Positions 31,341-43,785 are shown, counted from the stretch's first letter. The stretch: DNA of 64,000 nucleotides from Tetracentron sinense (GCA_015143295.1 CM026565.1:12522041-12586040); one strand, 5' to 3'. The notes: generated by a model not told the origin, from the sequence alone. A program made the numbers and translations.

Positions 31341-33719
31341 TGTAGCGCCCTAAAACTTTTCATGCTTAATGAATAGTGCTCTCATATCCAATTTGACCTT
31401 TCACGTAGTTCAACTAATAAATAAAGAAGAATCAGATGATTCTAAAACACCAAAAATATTCCCCTTCGACTGACGAATCCAGCGGAGGCTGAATCATCAA
31501 AATCCGACGAACGAGTCAAAAGATATGGCCGAAACAGCAAAACCTGCAGAACACCGATCGCTAGAGATCGATCGGTCCACAACCGATCGCTCAGTCCAAA
31601 CTAGTGATCGATTAGTCCACAACCGATCAATCGGTATCTATCGACTGGTTCACTTTTTTTTATGAGGAAAAATTTTAGAGAGGGTGTTTTTAACCGATCG
31701 CTTGGTCATAAGCACCGATCGCTCAGTCTTTCGCGTTTTTGTAGAATTTCATTAAGGGCATTTTAGGTCTTTTGGCCATCACCCCTTGGCTTTAGAAGCC
31801 TTGCTCGAACCATAAGGGTTCATAAACCCTAAGGAAACATATTTGAGAGAGAGTGAGAGAGGAGAAAGGGGTTTTCTCCTAGGGTTCCAACTTGAGAGAA
31901 CCAAAGGTTTGAGAACCCTAAGATCATCACTAAGCTTGGATTTCTTCAAGCCCAAGCCTCAAGCTCATGTGGAACTCTTTACAAGCTAGGATAGCATCTT
32001 TCACAACATTCTCAAGGGTTTCTCTCTTCTTCTTTTCAAGGTTAGTACACCCTACTAACTTCTTTAGCAATAATCTAGGTTTTCCCTCTTAAAAATCATG
32101 ATTTTGATCTTGTGTTCTTCTTTCCTTGAAATGTATTATTTTCCCTAAATATAAACAAGATAAATGAAAGGTATGGATGTGTGGATTGGATGGAGGTTGA
32201 GGCGATTGGATGCCGTATGGATGTGGTGTGTTGCGTGAAATGGAAAATGGTGGAAGGGCATTCTAACAATAATGAACGTACCTTGATGTCTTGATGAAAA
32301 ATATGCACTAAAAGGAGAAGATGAAATGACTAAGAAATATTGTATGCCATGTGTTTGATAAAATGCCTAAACAAGAGTTTAATAGATTTAATGAAGAAAA
32401 TGGAAGTAGGATTTATGTAATGTTTCTTATAAATGATAAATTGATCGAATGCGCTATATGTTGCCTAAATTCTCATATGATTAAGTTAAGAATCGAAATG
32501 CTACACTTATGTGACCCTTCTATTCATACATGTCATCATGTTACTACAATTGTCACACACACGCACCCATGCATGCATGAATCGGTTTTCTAAAGTATAT
32601 ATACACAAGAAACGACAAGGACAAGAATGTGATTCACGATACAATTGATAAACCCGGACATCGGACCGGTCATGGGTAGGGCATATCCCTGGGATATGTC
32701 ATACCTGGCTCACAAAAAAAACAAACATGAATGATAAAGCCAGACATCAGGCTGGTCAAGGGTAGGGTATTTCGCAAGATATGTCATACCTGGCTCACAA
32801 GAAAACAAGACAAGGAGGTTAGTGTACCTTTTCTATATATATATATTTCGCTGAAGGGAATTTACATTCCCGGCTCACAAGTCGCCTCAAGGGCACTAAT
32901 CTTTGGCTCACAAGTATACAAGGAAGTCAAGTCAAGAACATGTCAAGAATATAACAAGAACAAGCATGACAGGTGTGATTCCCATGATACAAAACAAGAC
33001 AAGAACAGGTTTTAACACGACAAGTAAGTTTTGTAAAACAAGAAAAGCTATTTTCAAGAACAAGTCATGATTTCCAAATATGTGTTTTACCGGAGTTTTT
33101 GCATTCATTCAAGCATGTCAAGATTATCATATTGCTTTGATTACTATTATTTGTTATGTGCTGCTACTATTGCGTTAGATTGAAATGATGAATTATATTT
33201 CATTGGTTTGTGTGATTGTTATTGCTATGATTGGCTAGTAGCTTGTACTCACTGAGTATTACATACTCAACCGTACTTTCATGTCGGCAGGTGCACGGGT
33301 CCCTTTTGATATTTGTGCTCCATGTCCTTAGGTTGAGGACTACGGCGAGGAAGAAAAATATGAAGAGTCGGTAGTTGAGCCTCAGGCCGAGGCGAGGCAC
33401 TTAGATCATTGGCCCCACGGGGGTGATTATTGAGCGAGAGAGAGAGTTGTGAGGTTTCTCATTTTGTATTTTGATTGGTGGGCATGTCCACCTTTGACTT
33501 GATGTATTATGTATATGTTCACTTAGAATACTGTTTTGAATTATAGAAGAAAAGAAAAAAAATTACTTCATGTTTTCGCACTTATGTTTAGCTTTCGTAC
33601 TCTAATTATAGTTGTTGTTGTATCGTGTTAGCCTTGTTTATTACAGGATGGTTTGGCAAGTATGAATAGTCACCTCTAAAGTATCCCTTAACTCCTAGGG
33701 GGTATTTTGGGGCACGACA
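31341..33719 (+). mobile_element. Solo LTR F
   Basis: A 2379-bp LTR, TGTAGCGCCC...GGGGCACGACA. Flanks ATAAT and GAAAT do not form a clear duplication, so the flanks or ends have changed. The palindrome cassette (31553-31727) is degraded, with CTAG and TTAG variants. Hairpins: CATATCC-CTG-GGATATG (32682-32698) and CTGAGTAT-TAC-ATACTCA (33252-33270). The micro-ORF starts ATGTCGGCAGGT at 33281, but Trp is replaced by TAG. No TATA box is evident. The oldest-looking solo LTR here. Confidence 0.88.
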
Positions 33720-34640
33720 GAAATTGAGGTAATCCGATTACCTTCATTTTTGGATTTTTAATTTTTCTGGCTTTATACAGGGCCCAGACCTGGTAGGAGG
33801 CCATTCTAAGCCCTGCCACACCTTCTGGGCCCATTCTTGACTGACCTTAACCCTTAACCATGGTTAAAATGTCCTCTGATTAACTTTTAACCATGGTTAA
33901 GTACCCCTTAACCCCATAAAAATTTGGAAAAATTCTTAAAAATTTAGAAAAATACAAAAGACCAAAAAATTAACTTTTAGATCTTTTTAACCATGGTTAA
34001 CACCCTTAACCATGGTTAATCATATTTTTTACCCCGATTAGCAACCCTAACCCCGGGTTAACACACCCCTTAGCCTCCGGGCTTCATCCTTGGCCTACCG
34101 AGCCTAAACCCTAGTCTACCGGACTACCCCTCGACCTATCAGGCCCATACTTTGCACATTGACCAACCCCGATCAAGCAAAAACCCTAATCACTGGATTA
34201 GGCCTAGTAGCCACCCTTGGTGCACACACATACACCCCCTAGCCTTTACACAGGCTCATGTGCTAGAACTACGCTCGGTCTGATCTCACCGCAATGTGAG
34301 TATGTAGGCAACCCAACCCGGGTTCGACCCTCGTTAGCTTTTCTTTTTTACCTTAGTATTAACTTAAACAGTTTGGCATTTGATTAACTTTGAACTTTAA
34401 TTTGGCTTAAACCTAGCAAGTAGGGAACCACTATAAGCGGAAGTGTCAGGGTGCCTAACCCCTTCCCCGAACTTAACCAAACCTCTTACCCTGATCCCTG
34501 ATCGGAGACCAAGACCTTATCCAACATCTAGAGGGACTTATCCCTTCTAAATGAATAGGTTGTGACTCTAAACACTTAACAAATCCCGTGAGATCTTTTT
34601 CAGGGAGTGAAATCCCGTGCTCACAATAGGAATACAATTA
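33720..34640. other. Unclassified C-rich flank with TTAACCATGGTTAA motifs
   Basis: Continues the ~200-bp repeat region. The 14-bp palindrome TTAACCATGGTTAA or a close match appears about five times between 33850 and 34015. Later text (GTGAGTATGTAGGCAACCC near 34295; GTCAGGGTGCCTAACCCC near 34447) resembles untranslated parts of Tat/Ogre-type elements. No ORF of note. The left end of copia-H lies somewhere near 34600-34640. Confidence 0.4.
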
Positions 34641-35224
34641 GTTACTAATTATTTGGTTTTTATTTTTGATAAAGCCTAATTGGATTAGGAAAGTATCATT
34701 AAGGAATCAAGTAAGGGGATTCTAATTAGATTAGAATAAGAGAGAATAGAAGGCCAATTGCCTATATAAAGGGTGGGACACCCACCCCTTGGAGTTACAC
34801 ACTCCCATACGGTTTTCTCTCCCTCCCTTGTAGCTCACGCCCCCCTCTCTCTTCTCCTGTGGTTTTTGTTTGATCTTGGATAATATCAAAACCAATCTTG
34901 TAAAAGAAAGGATCTTGAATTCAAGAGACAAATAAAAGATCATAGAGCTTGGATTGGACGGGCCATTAGCTTCTATTTGAGAAAAGCTTTAAATAAAAAG
35001 AAGGTTCATGTGAATCGTGAATGAGACTTTTCACTTGCGAAGTTTTGCGGGTATCGTTCTATCCTTCAAATTGTGGAAACGACTTTTCTATATCAACGTC
35101 ACGAAGGTAATTTGTTTTTTATCCTTCATTTAATAAAATCAATTAGAACTATCGTCAGATCTTGAGATTCGATGTATGCCCCCCAAGAACTGTTTTTGTA
35201 AAATTAAAAAGAGGCATACTTTCA
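34640..35224 (+). repeat. Copia-H 5' LTR (left end uncertain)
   Basis: TATATAAAG at 34763-34771 is a good TATA box, followed by a pyrimidine-rich leader. The LTR ends CATACTTTCA at 35224. Without the 3' LTR the left boundary cannot be set; about 34600-34640 is my estimate. Confidence 0.5.
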
Positions 35225-35225
35225 G

Positions 35226-35238
35226 TTGTATCAGAGCC
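35226..35238 (+). promoter_or_regulatory. Primer binding site, copia-H
   Basis: TTGTATCAGAGCC, one base short of the TTGGTATCAGAGCC expected for initiator tRNA-Met, 1-2 nt after the LTR. Confidence 0.7.
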
Positions 35239-35239
35239 C

Positions 35240-36053
35240 CAGCTATGCTTCTCTTTGATTTTATATGACTTTATTATATTTTATATCATAATATAAATCC
35301 CTATGAATTTGGGCCAACCTAGGAATTGAAATTTTTTTTAATTCTAGATGATTATTGGATAATCATTGTCCTATGGTTTTAAAGGGATACCTCTCTAGTT
35401 ATTGAGGGAGTAATCAAGCCCTTATAAATTAATGCGATACTAATTTAATTATTAGATGAATCCAATTTTTCCAAAATTTGATAGGGATAGATATATTGAA
35501 ATATAAATTTGTTTTAAGATCCTTTAGGATTTGAGAAATCCTTCTTGCATATTAAATTAAATTGTTTAATTTATTCTCGATAGCCCTGGGCTAGCATATA
35601 ATAATAATGATATGTTATATTTACCATGATAAATAATTATAATTGTAAATGCTGGATGAGTTCCACAAATCATACCTCCTTCTCTTTCCCTCCCTTCCCC
35701 CCTTTTTTCTTATTTTGCAACAGTTGTAATTTTATAATTAGGATTGCTGAATTTTGGTGGAGAATATTAACCGAAGGAGTTTTCCTGGTGAACGATTGCG
35801 AGATGGAAGATTTTCAATAGTTATAGGGCTTTATTTAATTCCCTAGTTGTAATTGAAAAAGGTTATATGATTTTTGTGAACTCATTGTGAGATTATTATA
35901 TTATTATAATAATATATTATTGTTTATGAGATGATTAATAATATTTCTTTTAAGCCCGCAAGCTTAGATAATTATGATTATCGTTTTTATGAGAATTTAG
36001 GATAATTGGATTATACTCTGTTAAATAAGTTTTGTTTAATTGTAAATTGTTTA
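35240..36053 (+). other. Copia-H leader, part 1
   Basis: AT-rich untranslated sequence between the primer site and solo LTR G. The only longer frame (35626-35820, 64 codons) has no recognisable motif, and I do not call it. Confidence 0.5.
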
Positions 36054-38331
36054 TGTAGAACCCCGGAACGTTTGCCCATGTTTTGGAATGAGTGCCAAGG
36101 CATGATACCTTGTAATGTCCAATTTCATGAAATGATAATTTGAAAACTTAGAGAATTGTCTCAAGGATGCTATAATTAATTAAATAAATTATCTAATAAT
36201 AAACTATAGCCTTACAAGTGTCCTAGGCGAGTTTAGAAGAGGTTAGAATAGAAGTAGGACAAGTCCAAATAGTAGAAATGGGTGAAAAATGGACTCAGTG
36301 GCAAAACCTACAGACCACCGATCGCTCGATCCATTGTAGCGATCGATCGGTCCACAACCGATCGATCGGAGGCTATCGACTGGTGCACTTTTTGTATGGG
36401 GAAATTTTCCAGAGAGCATGTTTTTGACCAGTCACTCGGTCAAGAACACCGATCGCTCGGTAGGCAACCGATCGATCGGTCATAACCACCAATCGCTCGG
36501 TCCCCCGCGTTTTGCATAAATTTCAATAAGGGTGTTTTCATCTTTTGGGCGTTTCACTCTTGCCTATTAAGGCTTGCTCGAGCCTTTAGGGCTTCATTCA
36601 CACACTTAGAGTGTTTTGAGAGATAGAAAGAGAGGAGAAAGGGTTTCTAAACCTAGGATTTCTTTTGGGGAGAAATCAAAGGAGTTGTGAATCCACAACC
36701 ACCTCAAGCTCGTTTTCCTTCAAGTTCAAGGTTCAAGCCCGTGAGGACTACGCTCTCCAAGCTAGGGCAGCAACTCACGCACGTTTTGTAAGGGGTTTCT
36801 TCCTCTATACAAGGTCGGTACCTTGTGCTACCCTCTTAGTTATAGTTTTCTTTTTTCTTTCCCTATTCTTTGTTTTCCCTCATCCATAAATGTGCTATGA
36901 GTTGGGATGTGCGAATGGTGTGAATAGAGGTGGATGTTGGCGATTGGATGCCATGTGGAATGATGTGATGAATGAAAAGGGGAGGGCATTGTATCCATAA
37001 TAAACATACATGTATGATGTGAACATCAATCCACCTAGAAAAGCATGATGTAGGTTAAATACATAATGAACACACCCTATGTTTGATTTATTGCCAAGGT
37101 GAATAAAATGAGTTGGAAATTAAGAGATGCATGCTTAATAAATTATGGAAATTCCTAGGGCCTATGATAGTGTGTTTCCTTGTTTTACCTAAATTGCATG
37201 AATATTAACTTGCTCAAATTATCAATGTTATATGTATTGTGAATTTCTCAAATGTCATGTTTAATTTCCAAATGCAAGTATGTACACGATCTCCCGAGCA
37301 CGGCATGCATGATATGGTTTACCGAGGATTTTCAAGAATGAGATTTAGAAGTGGGACATATCCTACGATATGTTTTACCTCGCTTTTGACAAGGACAAGA
37401 CAATCATACACTATCATAAAGAAGGGTTTCCCTTCCCTCGCAAGTGCATTTAGGAAGAAGGGTCTCCCTTCACTCACAAGTAGTTTACTTTCCAAGCGAG
37501 CATGAACACGTTTATTTTCCAAGCAAGCAAGAGACATGGCATGACAAGCATGAACATTTAGGAAGAAGGGTCTCCCTTCCCTCACAAGTAGTTTACTTTC
37601 CAAGCGAGCATGACATGGCATGACACGCATGGCACGACATGATACGACAAGACAAGATTTCAAACACGCAACAAGTATTTTAAGTCAAGTCAAGTGCACG
37701 ACTATTTCAAGAGGTTTTATCAGCTTTTCTGTGATACAAGCATGAATATAAATTTCCTTACTTCCTTGTTATGATATAAATTGTTTCCAGCATTATAATA
37801 TGAATTGTCCTCTGTTATATACGTTGCTATGGTTATGCTATGACTGTTGGTTAGCATGTGGTACACGTTGAGTATTCCATGCTCAGCAGTACGTTTATGT
37901 CGGCAAGTTCTGAGGGAGCTACTGCTCCATTTGATGTCTGTGCTCCTGGCCCATGGGTGGAGGAGGAGTACGTTGAGGAGCCTGTGGAGGATCCTCCAGT
38001 CGAGGATTATTATTAGAGGTGGTAGATTCTGAGTGAGTGAGCTGTGGGTGAGTTGAGAGAGATATATTCATGTATTTTGGCGGGCCTTTCCGCACTTTTT
38101 TGTGTATTTTCTTTTTTGTATAAACTTTGATCATGTATATGTATATACATATAGAGGTTTTTGGTTAAGTCTTCCACTGTGCTTTATAGTTTATATTTCT
38201 GCTATTATTATCCTCTATTGTGTATGCTTTGTGGGTCTTTTGCAGGTTATTTTGGTCAAGCAAGTCATGTAAGTCATGATTGGTCGTCCAAGATTCACTC
38301 TAACTCCTAGGTTATTTTGGTAATCGTGTCT
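36054..38331 (+). mobile_element. Solo LTR G with degraded 3' end
   Basis: Starts TGTAGAACCCC. Palindrome cassette 36316-36502, CATATC hairpin 37357-37372, GAAGGG hairpin repeats 37415-37620, and hairpin TTGAGTAT-TCC-ATGCTCAG 37868-37886. The terminus (CCTAGGTTATTTTGGTAATCGTGTCT) is a decayed form of the usual CCTAGGGGGTATTTTGGGGCGTGACA, so the right end is good only to about 20 bp. No clear target duplication. Inserted in the copia-H leader. Confidence 0.85.
37897..38016 (+). CDS. 39-aa acidic LTR micro-ORF, LTR G
   Basis: ATGTCGGCAAGT start, 39 residues and a TAG stop. It reads MSASSEGATAPFDVC, then PWVEEEYVEEPVEDPP. Same length as B, I and K but with several amino-acid changes and no indel, in an LTR whose 3' end has decayed. 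Confidence 0.5.
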   Translation: MSASSEGATAPFDVCAPGPWVEEEYVEEPVEDPPVEDYY

Positions 38332-39189
38332 GAAAAGACATTAAGCACTATAAAAGGTTGAAAAGTAAGATGGATCATTAAACTAACTTCTATTAACCCT
38401 AAAGGTTATAGGGATGAGTAGGTTTCAACCATAGGGTGAAAACCTAATGGCCAAAACCCCCTGCGAGGGCTAGTGGGAGTTCATCACTCCTTGTTAAATC
38501 CTATTATCAAAAATTTTCATATTTTATATGTTGAATATAGATGATAATTGTCCATGATTGCATTAATCCCTTTAAATAAAAATATTAAGTGATGTTAAAT
38601 AGGATTATTAATCCTATGACCTTCCCTTATCAATAATACTATGAATTAATTAGCCTGAGTATTGTCTTGCCAAAAGGTATTGACATAAATTCAGTTTGAA
38701 TTAAACTCTTAGAGCCTTATTTCTATAGTAGATAGGTTTGTGTATGGCCTGATAATGAGTGTCAACTAAAACGGGGGCACAGCCTTACTTGATCATATAA
38801 CAAACCAAAATAATGGGTTTCACTTAAACAAGGAAACATGGCTGCTGAAACAGTGACAGTCATGTTGTCCTTGGAGATCTTAAGAAAATTAGGAATCACT
38901 GATTTACATAAAGAGTTATGCATGAGATGTTCAGAATGATGGATAATTACTATCCACCTTGTGATGCATGTGTAGTACTATCCTAAAATGGAAGACTACA
39001 TATGTATTATGAGGATCCCAATACTCATCGGAAAAAAATGGTTTATTTCATAATTTCATATAATTAAGAGATTTATGAAATTTGAATAATAATGAGAGAA
39101 TCATCGCAGATTTAAAATCCCAAAATCTGATGAATATATGTGTGAATAATAATAATGTAATTCTTTATGTTTTATTTTTGTAGATAACC
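38332..39189 (+). other. Copia-H leader, part 2
   Basis: AT-rich leader between solo LTR G and gag. No ORF or repeat of note. A polyT stretch and TTTTTGTAG lie just before the gag ATG at 39190. Confidence 0.5.
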
Positions 39190-40020
39190 ATGAATCCTCT
39201 TTCCAAGAATCTAGATGAGAATCGACTGACTAGTCTTAATTATGTTGACTGGAAGAGAAACCTCGATATTGTGCTTACCTCTCAGAAAATTACTTATGTT
39301 CTTACTTCCGATTATCCAGAATTTACTGAGGCAACTCAGACCCCAGAAAATATTGAGAAAGCCTCTAAATGGCATGAGTCATAGTTTGACTAAATGCTAT
39401 ATTCTTGCATCTTTGTCTAATGTCCTATAGCAGCAGCACGAGGGTTTTGGTATTGCTAAGGACATTATGACAAATCACAATGAGATATTTGGGGAACAGA
39501 ATAAGATTGCTAGGCAGTTGACTATGAAAGGACTTATGGGAACCAGAATGTCTGATGGAAGTCCAATCCAGGAGCATATCATCAAGATGATGGGGTTCAT
39601 TAATGAACTCTTGACTCTTGGTGTAGATCTTGATCATCAGAGTCAAATGGATGCGATCCTTAACTCTCACCCGGAATCCTTTCTGCGTTTGTGTTAAATT
39701 ACAGTATGAACAAGTTGGACACTACTCTGCCAGAGCTCCTAAACATGTTACAGACCACTAAAGACCTTATAAAGCGTAATAAGCTGTTTGCGTATATGGC
39801 AGAAGGAGTTGGACCTTCGAGGCCTATGCCCAAGGGCAAAGGCAAGAAGAAGAAAATGTCCAATTTCTCCAAGTTCCTCAAAGGCAAGAAAGAAAATAAC
39901 AAGAAAGCATCTTCCGAGAAGAATGACAAGAAAAGGAATCAGAATGTTTCCTTCTATTGCAAGAAACCAGGTCACTGGAAGAGGAATTGCCAAGTTTACT
40001 TAGCATCGCTCAAGGATAAA
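39190..40020 (+). pseudogene. Copia-H gag, broken
   Basis: Ty1/copia Gag with recognisable N-terminus (NRLTSLNYVDWKRNLDIVL), middle (GEQNKIARQLTMKGLMGTRM) and a Lys-rich linker before a knuckle. A stop near 39382 and frameshifts near 39385 and 39690 split it into three frames. The knuckle reads SFYCKKPGHWKRNC, so its first Cys is lost. Clade not assigned. Confidence 0.8.
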
Positions 40021-40660
40021 CCTTTGGAAGGTATGTTCGATTCATTTATCATTCAGTCCAACTTAATTGTTGGTTCCTCTAACTCTTGGTGTGTAGATAC
40101 TGGATCTACCTCACACATTTGTAATATGTTGCAGGGGTTTTAGGAGAGTAGAAAGCTCAGTGATGGAGAAATAAATATAAGGATGGGAACGGAAGCAAGT
40201 CTTGCTGCGATAGCCATCGAGACTTATATTTTAGAATTTGCTTTAGATGGGATCTTAATTTTGAAATATTGCTTATATGTGCCAGACATGCGCAAAAATT
40301 TGATTTATGTTTCTAGTTTAATCTCCTATAGTTATTCGGTTTATTTTGATACTAATGTAGTTATGAAGCACAATAATCAATTTATTGTTTCTGGTACATT
40401 GTCTAATGGTCTTTATTGTATTGATCCTATAAGCAATTCTATTAATAACATTAAGGGTAATAAGTCTACAAGTGTGAAGCCTCATAAAAGAGGTAGAGAT
40501 TCTGTGAGTCCAACATACTTATAGCATCTTTGGTTAGGCTATATTAATTTGGATAGGATCAACAGATTGGTAAATGATGGTCCTTTAAACCATTTACATG
40601 TTGAACCTTATCAAACCTGTGAACCCTATTTGAAAGGTAAAATGACCAAAAGGCCATTTT
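40021..40660 (+). pseudogene. Copia-H protease and pre-integrase region
   Basis: Protease signature NSWCVDTGSTSHICN near 40081-40127, where DTGS is the catalytic loop, then a TAG at 40141-40143. The following frame (40183-40524) holds the rest of the protease region and the pre-integrase segment. The integrase zinc motif (LGYINLDRI ... CEPYLKGKMTKRPF) has lost one His and one Cys. Dead. Confidence 0.75.
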
Positions 40661-41420
40661 CAAGTAAACTGAAGAGAGCCATTAGTATATTGGAATTAAT
40701 TACACTGATGTATGTGGACCCATGAATCATTCAACAAGAGGTGACTTTATCTACTTCATAACATTCACAGATGATTATTCTAGATATGGTTATATATATC
40801 TAATGAAACATAAATCGAAATCGTTTGAAAAGTTCAAGGAATTCCAGAATGAAGTAGAAAAGCAATCAGGTAAAATATTAAAACTCTCAGATGCAACCGA
40901 GGAGTAGAGTACCTCTCAAATGAGTTCATGGATTATCTTAGAAATAATGGAATTTTATCCCATTGGACTCTCCTAGGAACACCTCTGCTTAATGGTGTTT
41001 CAGAAAGAAGAAATCGAACCTTATTAGATATGGTTCATTCTATGATGAATGAAACTGATTTGCCCATTTCTTTTTGGGGATATTCATTAGAGACTGTTAT
41101 TTATCTATTAAATAGGGTACCTTCTAAATCTGTTTCCAAGATTTCTATTGAACTATGGATGGGGCGAAAGTCCAGTCTAAAGCATGTTAGGATATGGGGT
41201 TGTCCAGTTCATGTGCAAAAGCAGAACTTTGACAAGTTGGAAAGTAAAACTGAAAAGTGTCTATTTATATGATACCCAAAAGAAACTCATGGATACTATT
41301 TCTATAATCCTAGCAAACAAAAGGTGTTTGTAAGACGAATGCCATTTTTCTAGAAGACAGTTTTATCCTCAACAGAGAAAGAGGATGTAGAATAGATCTT
41401 GAGGAGCAATATCAGAATAA
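40661..41420 (+). pseudogene. Copia-H integrase core, broken
   Basis: YFITFTDDYSRYGYIYLMKH near 40752, then, after a frameshift near 40900, NGVSERRNRTLLDMVHSMM near 40992 (Glu of the DDE triad) and PSKSVSKISIELWMGRK near 41120. The frame ends at 41272. Element I is inserted at 41469 before any reverse transcriptase sequence. Confidence 0.8.
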
Positions 41421-41678
41421 AATGATCATGGTTAAACATGTCTTAACTGTACCTTTAAAAACACAACATGTAGAGCCCCGGACCTTTTCACATTTATGCA
41501 TGACCCTTCGTAGCCATTTTTCCTTTAAAGTAATGCAATTAATAAATAAGGAAGAAATTGGAAATTCCGAAACGTCAGAAATGTTCGTTTTCGAAGTACG
41601 AACCCAACGCAAGTTGAATCGTCGAAATCCGACGAGCGAGTCAAAAGATATGGTCAAAACAGTCCAGACATACAGAGA

Positions 41679-41863
41679 ACCGATCGCTCGGTCCAGTCAG
41701 CGATCGATCGGTCCATAACCGATCGATCGGTAGCTATCGCGCGGTCAGAAAGTTTGTATGGGGAAATTTTCCAGAGAGTGAGTTTTTGACCGGTCGATCG
41801 GTCATAAACACCGATCGCTCGGTAGGCAACCGATCGATCGGTCATAACCACCGATCGCTCGGT
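41679..41863 (+). promoter_or_regulatory. U3 palindrome cassette, element I
   Basis: The cleanest example: four sites, spacer TTTGTATGGGGAAATTTTCC (41752-41771), four sites, each GATCGATC or GATCGCTC with ACC/GGT arms. It lies about 60 bp before the TATATAG box. Confidence 0.75.
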
Positions 41864-43348
41864 CCTCGCGTTTTACAGAATTTTCACTAAGGGCATTTTC
41901 GGCATTCGGGTGTTATACCCTTTCTTATATAGGATTGCCCGAGCCCTTAGGGCTCATTCTCAACCCTTAGAATCTTTTGAGAGATAGAGAGAAAGGAGAA
42001 GGTTTTCCTAAACCTAGGGTTTCCATTTTGAAGAGAAATCAAAGGGGTTTGAGACCCTAGATCATCCTCAAGCACGTTTTCCTTCAAGATCTCGGCTCAA
42101 GCTCGTGTGGAGCTCGTGTTCCAAGCTAGGGCAGCAACTCACGGTCGTTTTGGAAAGGGGGATTTCTTCCCCACTTGATCAAGGTCGGTGCTTTTTACTA
42201 CCCTCCTAGTTATAGCCTCTCCTTTCCTTATTCCTTCTTGTTTTCCTTCATATATATATATCTATATTATGAGATGGGTGGTATGTATGGTAAATGGAGA
42301 TGGATGTTGGCGAATGGATGCCGTGTGGATGATGTAATGAATGAATGGGGAAGGGCATTGTACTAATAATAAACATACAAGTGTGATGTGAGTATAACCC
42401 ACCTAGAAAAGCATGTTGTAGGGTTAATAAATAATGAATGTACCATGTTTGATGAAATGCCAAGGTGAATAAAATGAATGATAAATTAAGAAAATGCATG
42501 TTTAAGGTTTATGGAAATTGCTAGGGTTATGATAGTGTGATTGTTCGCTTTCCCTAAATGATATCAATATTAAATTGCCCAAATCATTGATGTTATGTGT
42601 TATGAATTACTCAAATGCCATATTTAATTCCAAATGCAAGTATGCACACGACCTCACGAGCACGCATACATGACATGATTTACCGAGGTTTTCAAGAATG
42701 GGATTTAGAGGTGGGGCATATCGTACGATATGTTTTACCTCGCTTTTGGCAAGGACAAGACAATCATGCATTTTCATAAGAAGGGTCTCCCTTCCCTCAC
42801 AAGTGCATACATAACATAAGAAGGGCCTCCCTTCCCTCGCAAGTACATCTCACAAGAACATCTCACAAGTGAAAGGACATGACATGAGCATTTAGGAAGA
42901 AGGGTCTCCCTTCCCTCACAAGTAGTTTACTTTTCCAAGCAAGCATGACAAGACATGGCATGACAAGCATAAGCATTTTAGGAAGAAGGGTCTCCCTTCC
43001 CTCACAAGTAGTTTACTTTTCCAAGCAAGCATGACAAGACATGGCATGACATGCATGATACGATAAGATAAGACAAACATGACAAGTTTTCAAGCAAGGA
43101 AATGGTGTTTTCAGTCAAGTCAAGTGCACGGTGTTTTCAAGGGTTTTATCGGCTTTTATGAATTCAAGCATGATTATATACTCCTTTACTTTATTGTCAT
43201 GATATGAATTATTCCTGCTTTATATGCTATGAATTGTTTCCTTCTAACTTATAAGAATTATTCCTGCTTTATGTATGCTATCTGTACGCTATGACTGTTG
43301 GTTAGTGCTTAGTACCCGCTGAGTATTCCATGCTCAGCCGTACTTCTT

Positions 43349-43468
43349 ATGTCGGCAGGTGATGGCGGAGCAGCTGCTCCATTTGATATCTGTGCTCCGA
43401 GCCCTTGGGTGGAGGAGGAGTACGTCGAGGAGCCTTTGGAGGAACCTCCCGTAGAGGGTTACCATTAG
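43349..43468 (+). CDS. 39-aa acidic LTR micro-ORF, element I
   Basis: ATGTCGGCAGGT start, 39 residues and a TAG stop, with PFDICAPSPWVEEEYVEE core. Net charge is strongly negative. It starts 11 nt after the 43319-43337 hairpin. See LTR B for the family. Confidence 0.5.
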   Translation: MSAGDGGAAAPFDICAPSPWVEEEYVEEPLEEPPVEGYH

Positions 43469-43773
43469 GTGGTTGTAGATTCTGAGTGAATAGCTGTGGG
43501 TGAGATGAGAGATATACTTTCATGTATTTTGGCGGGTCTGTCCGCACTTTCTTTTGGTTACTTTTGTATAACTTGGATTTGCGCATGTATATTCATAGAG
43601 GTTTGGTTAGACTTCCGCTGTGTTTTATAGTTATGTTTCCGCTATAATGTCCTCTATTGTATATGCTCTGTGGGTTTTTGCAGGTTAGTTTATCAAGCAA
43701 GTCATGTAAGTCATGATTGAGTTGTCCAAGATTCACTCTAACTCCTAGGGTGGGTTTTGGGTCGCGACAGAAG

Positions 43774-43785
43774 TGGTATCAGAGC
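43774..43785 (+). promoter_or_regulatory. Primer binding site, element I
   Basis: TGGTATCAGAGC, 4 nt after the LTR, initiator tRNA-Met type. Confidence 0.93.

Larger units (their letters stand above)
34640..41468 (+). mobile_element. Copia-H: 5' part of a Ty1/copia element
   Basis: 5' LTR ending at 35224, a primer-like site, a long leader split by solo LTR G, then gag, protease and integrase remnants up to 41468, where gypsy element I is inserted. Reverse transcriptase, RNase H and the 3' LTR are not in the visible sequence. Coding parts have several stops and frameshifts, so this is an old copy. Confidence 0.8.
41469..43769 (+). repeat. Element I 5' LTR
   Basis: 2301 bp, TGTAGAGCCCC...GGTCGCGACA. 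Palindrome cassette 41679-41863, TATATAG 41926-41932, CATATCGTACGATATG 42717-42732, hairpin repeats 42778-43020, CTGAG hairpin 43319-43337. Closest to the LTRs of C and K. Confidence 0.94.

Noticed and set aside
31341..33719. Target duplication for solo LTR F
   Set aside because: Flanks ATAAT and GAAAT share only three of five bases; I do not claim a duplication.
35626..35820. 64-codon frame in the copia-H leader
   Set aside because: Low-complexity Phe/Pro stretch from pyrimidine runs; nothing recognisable.
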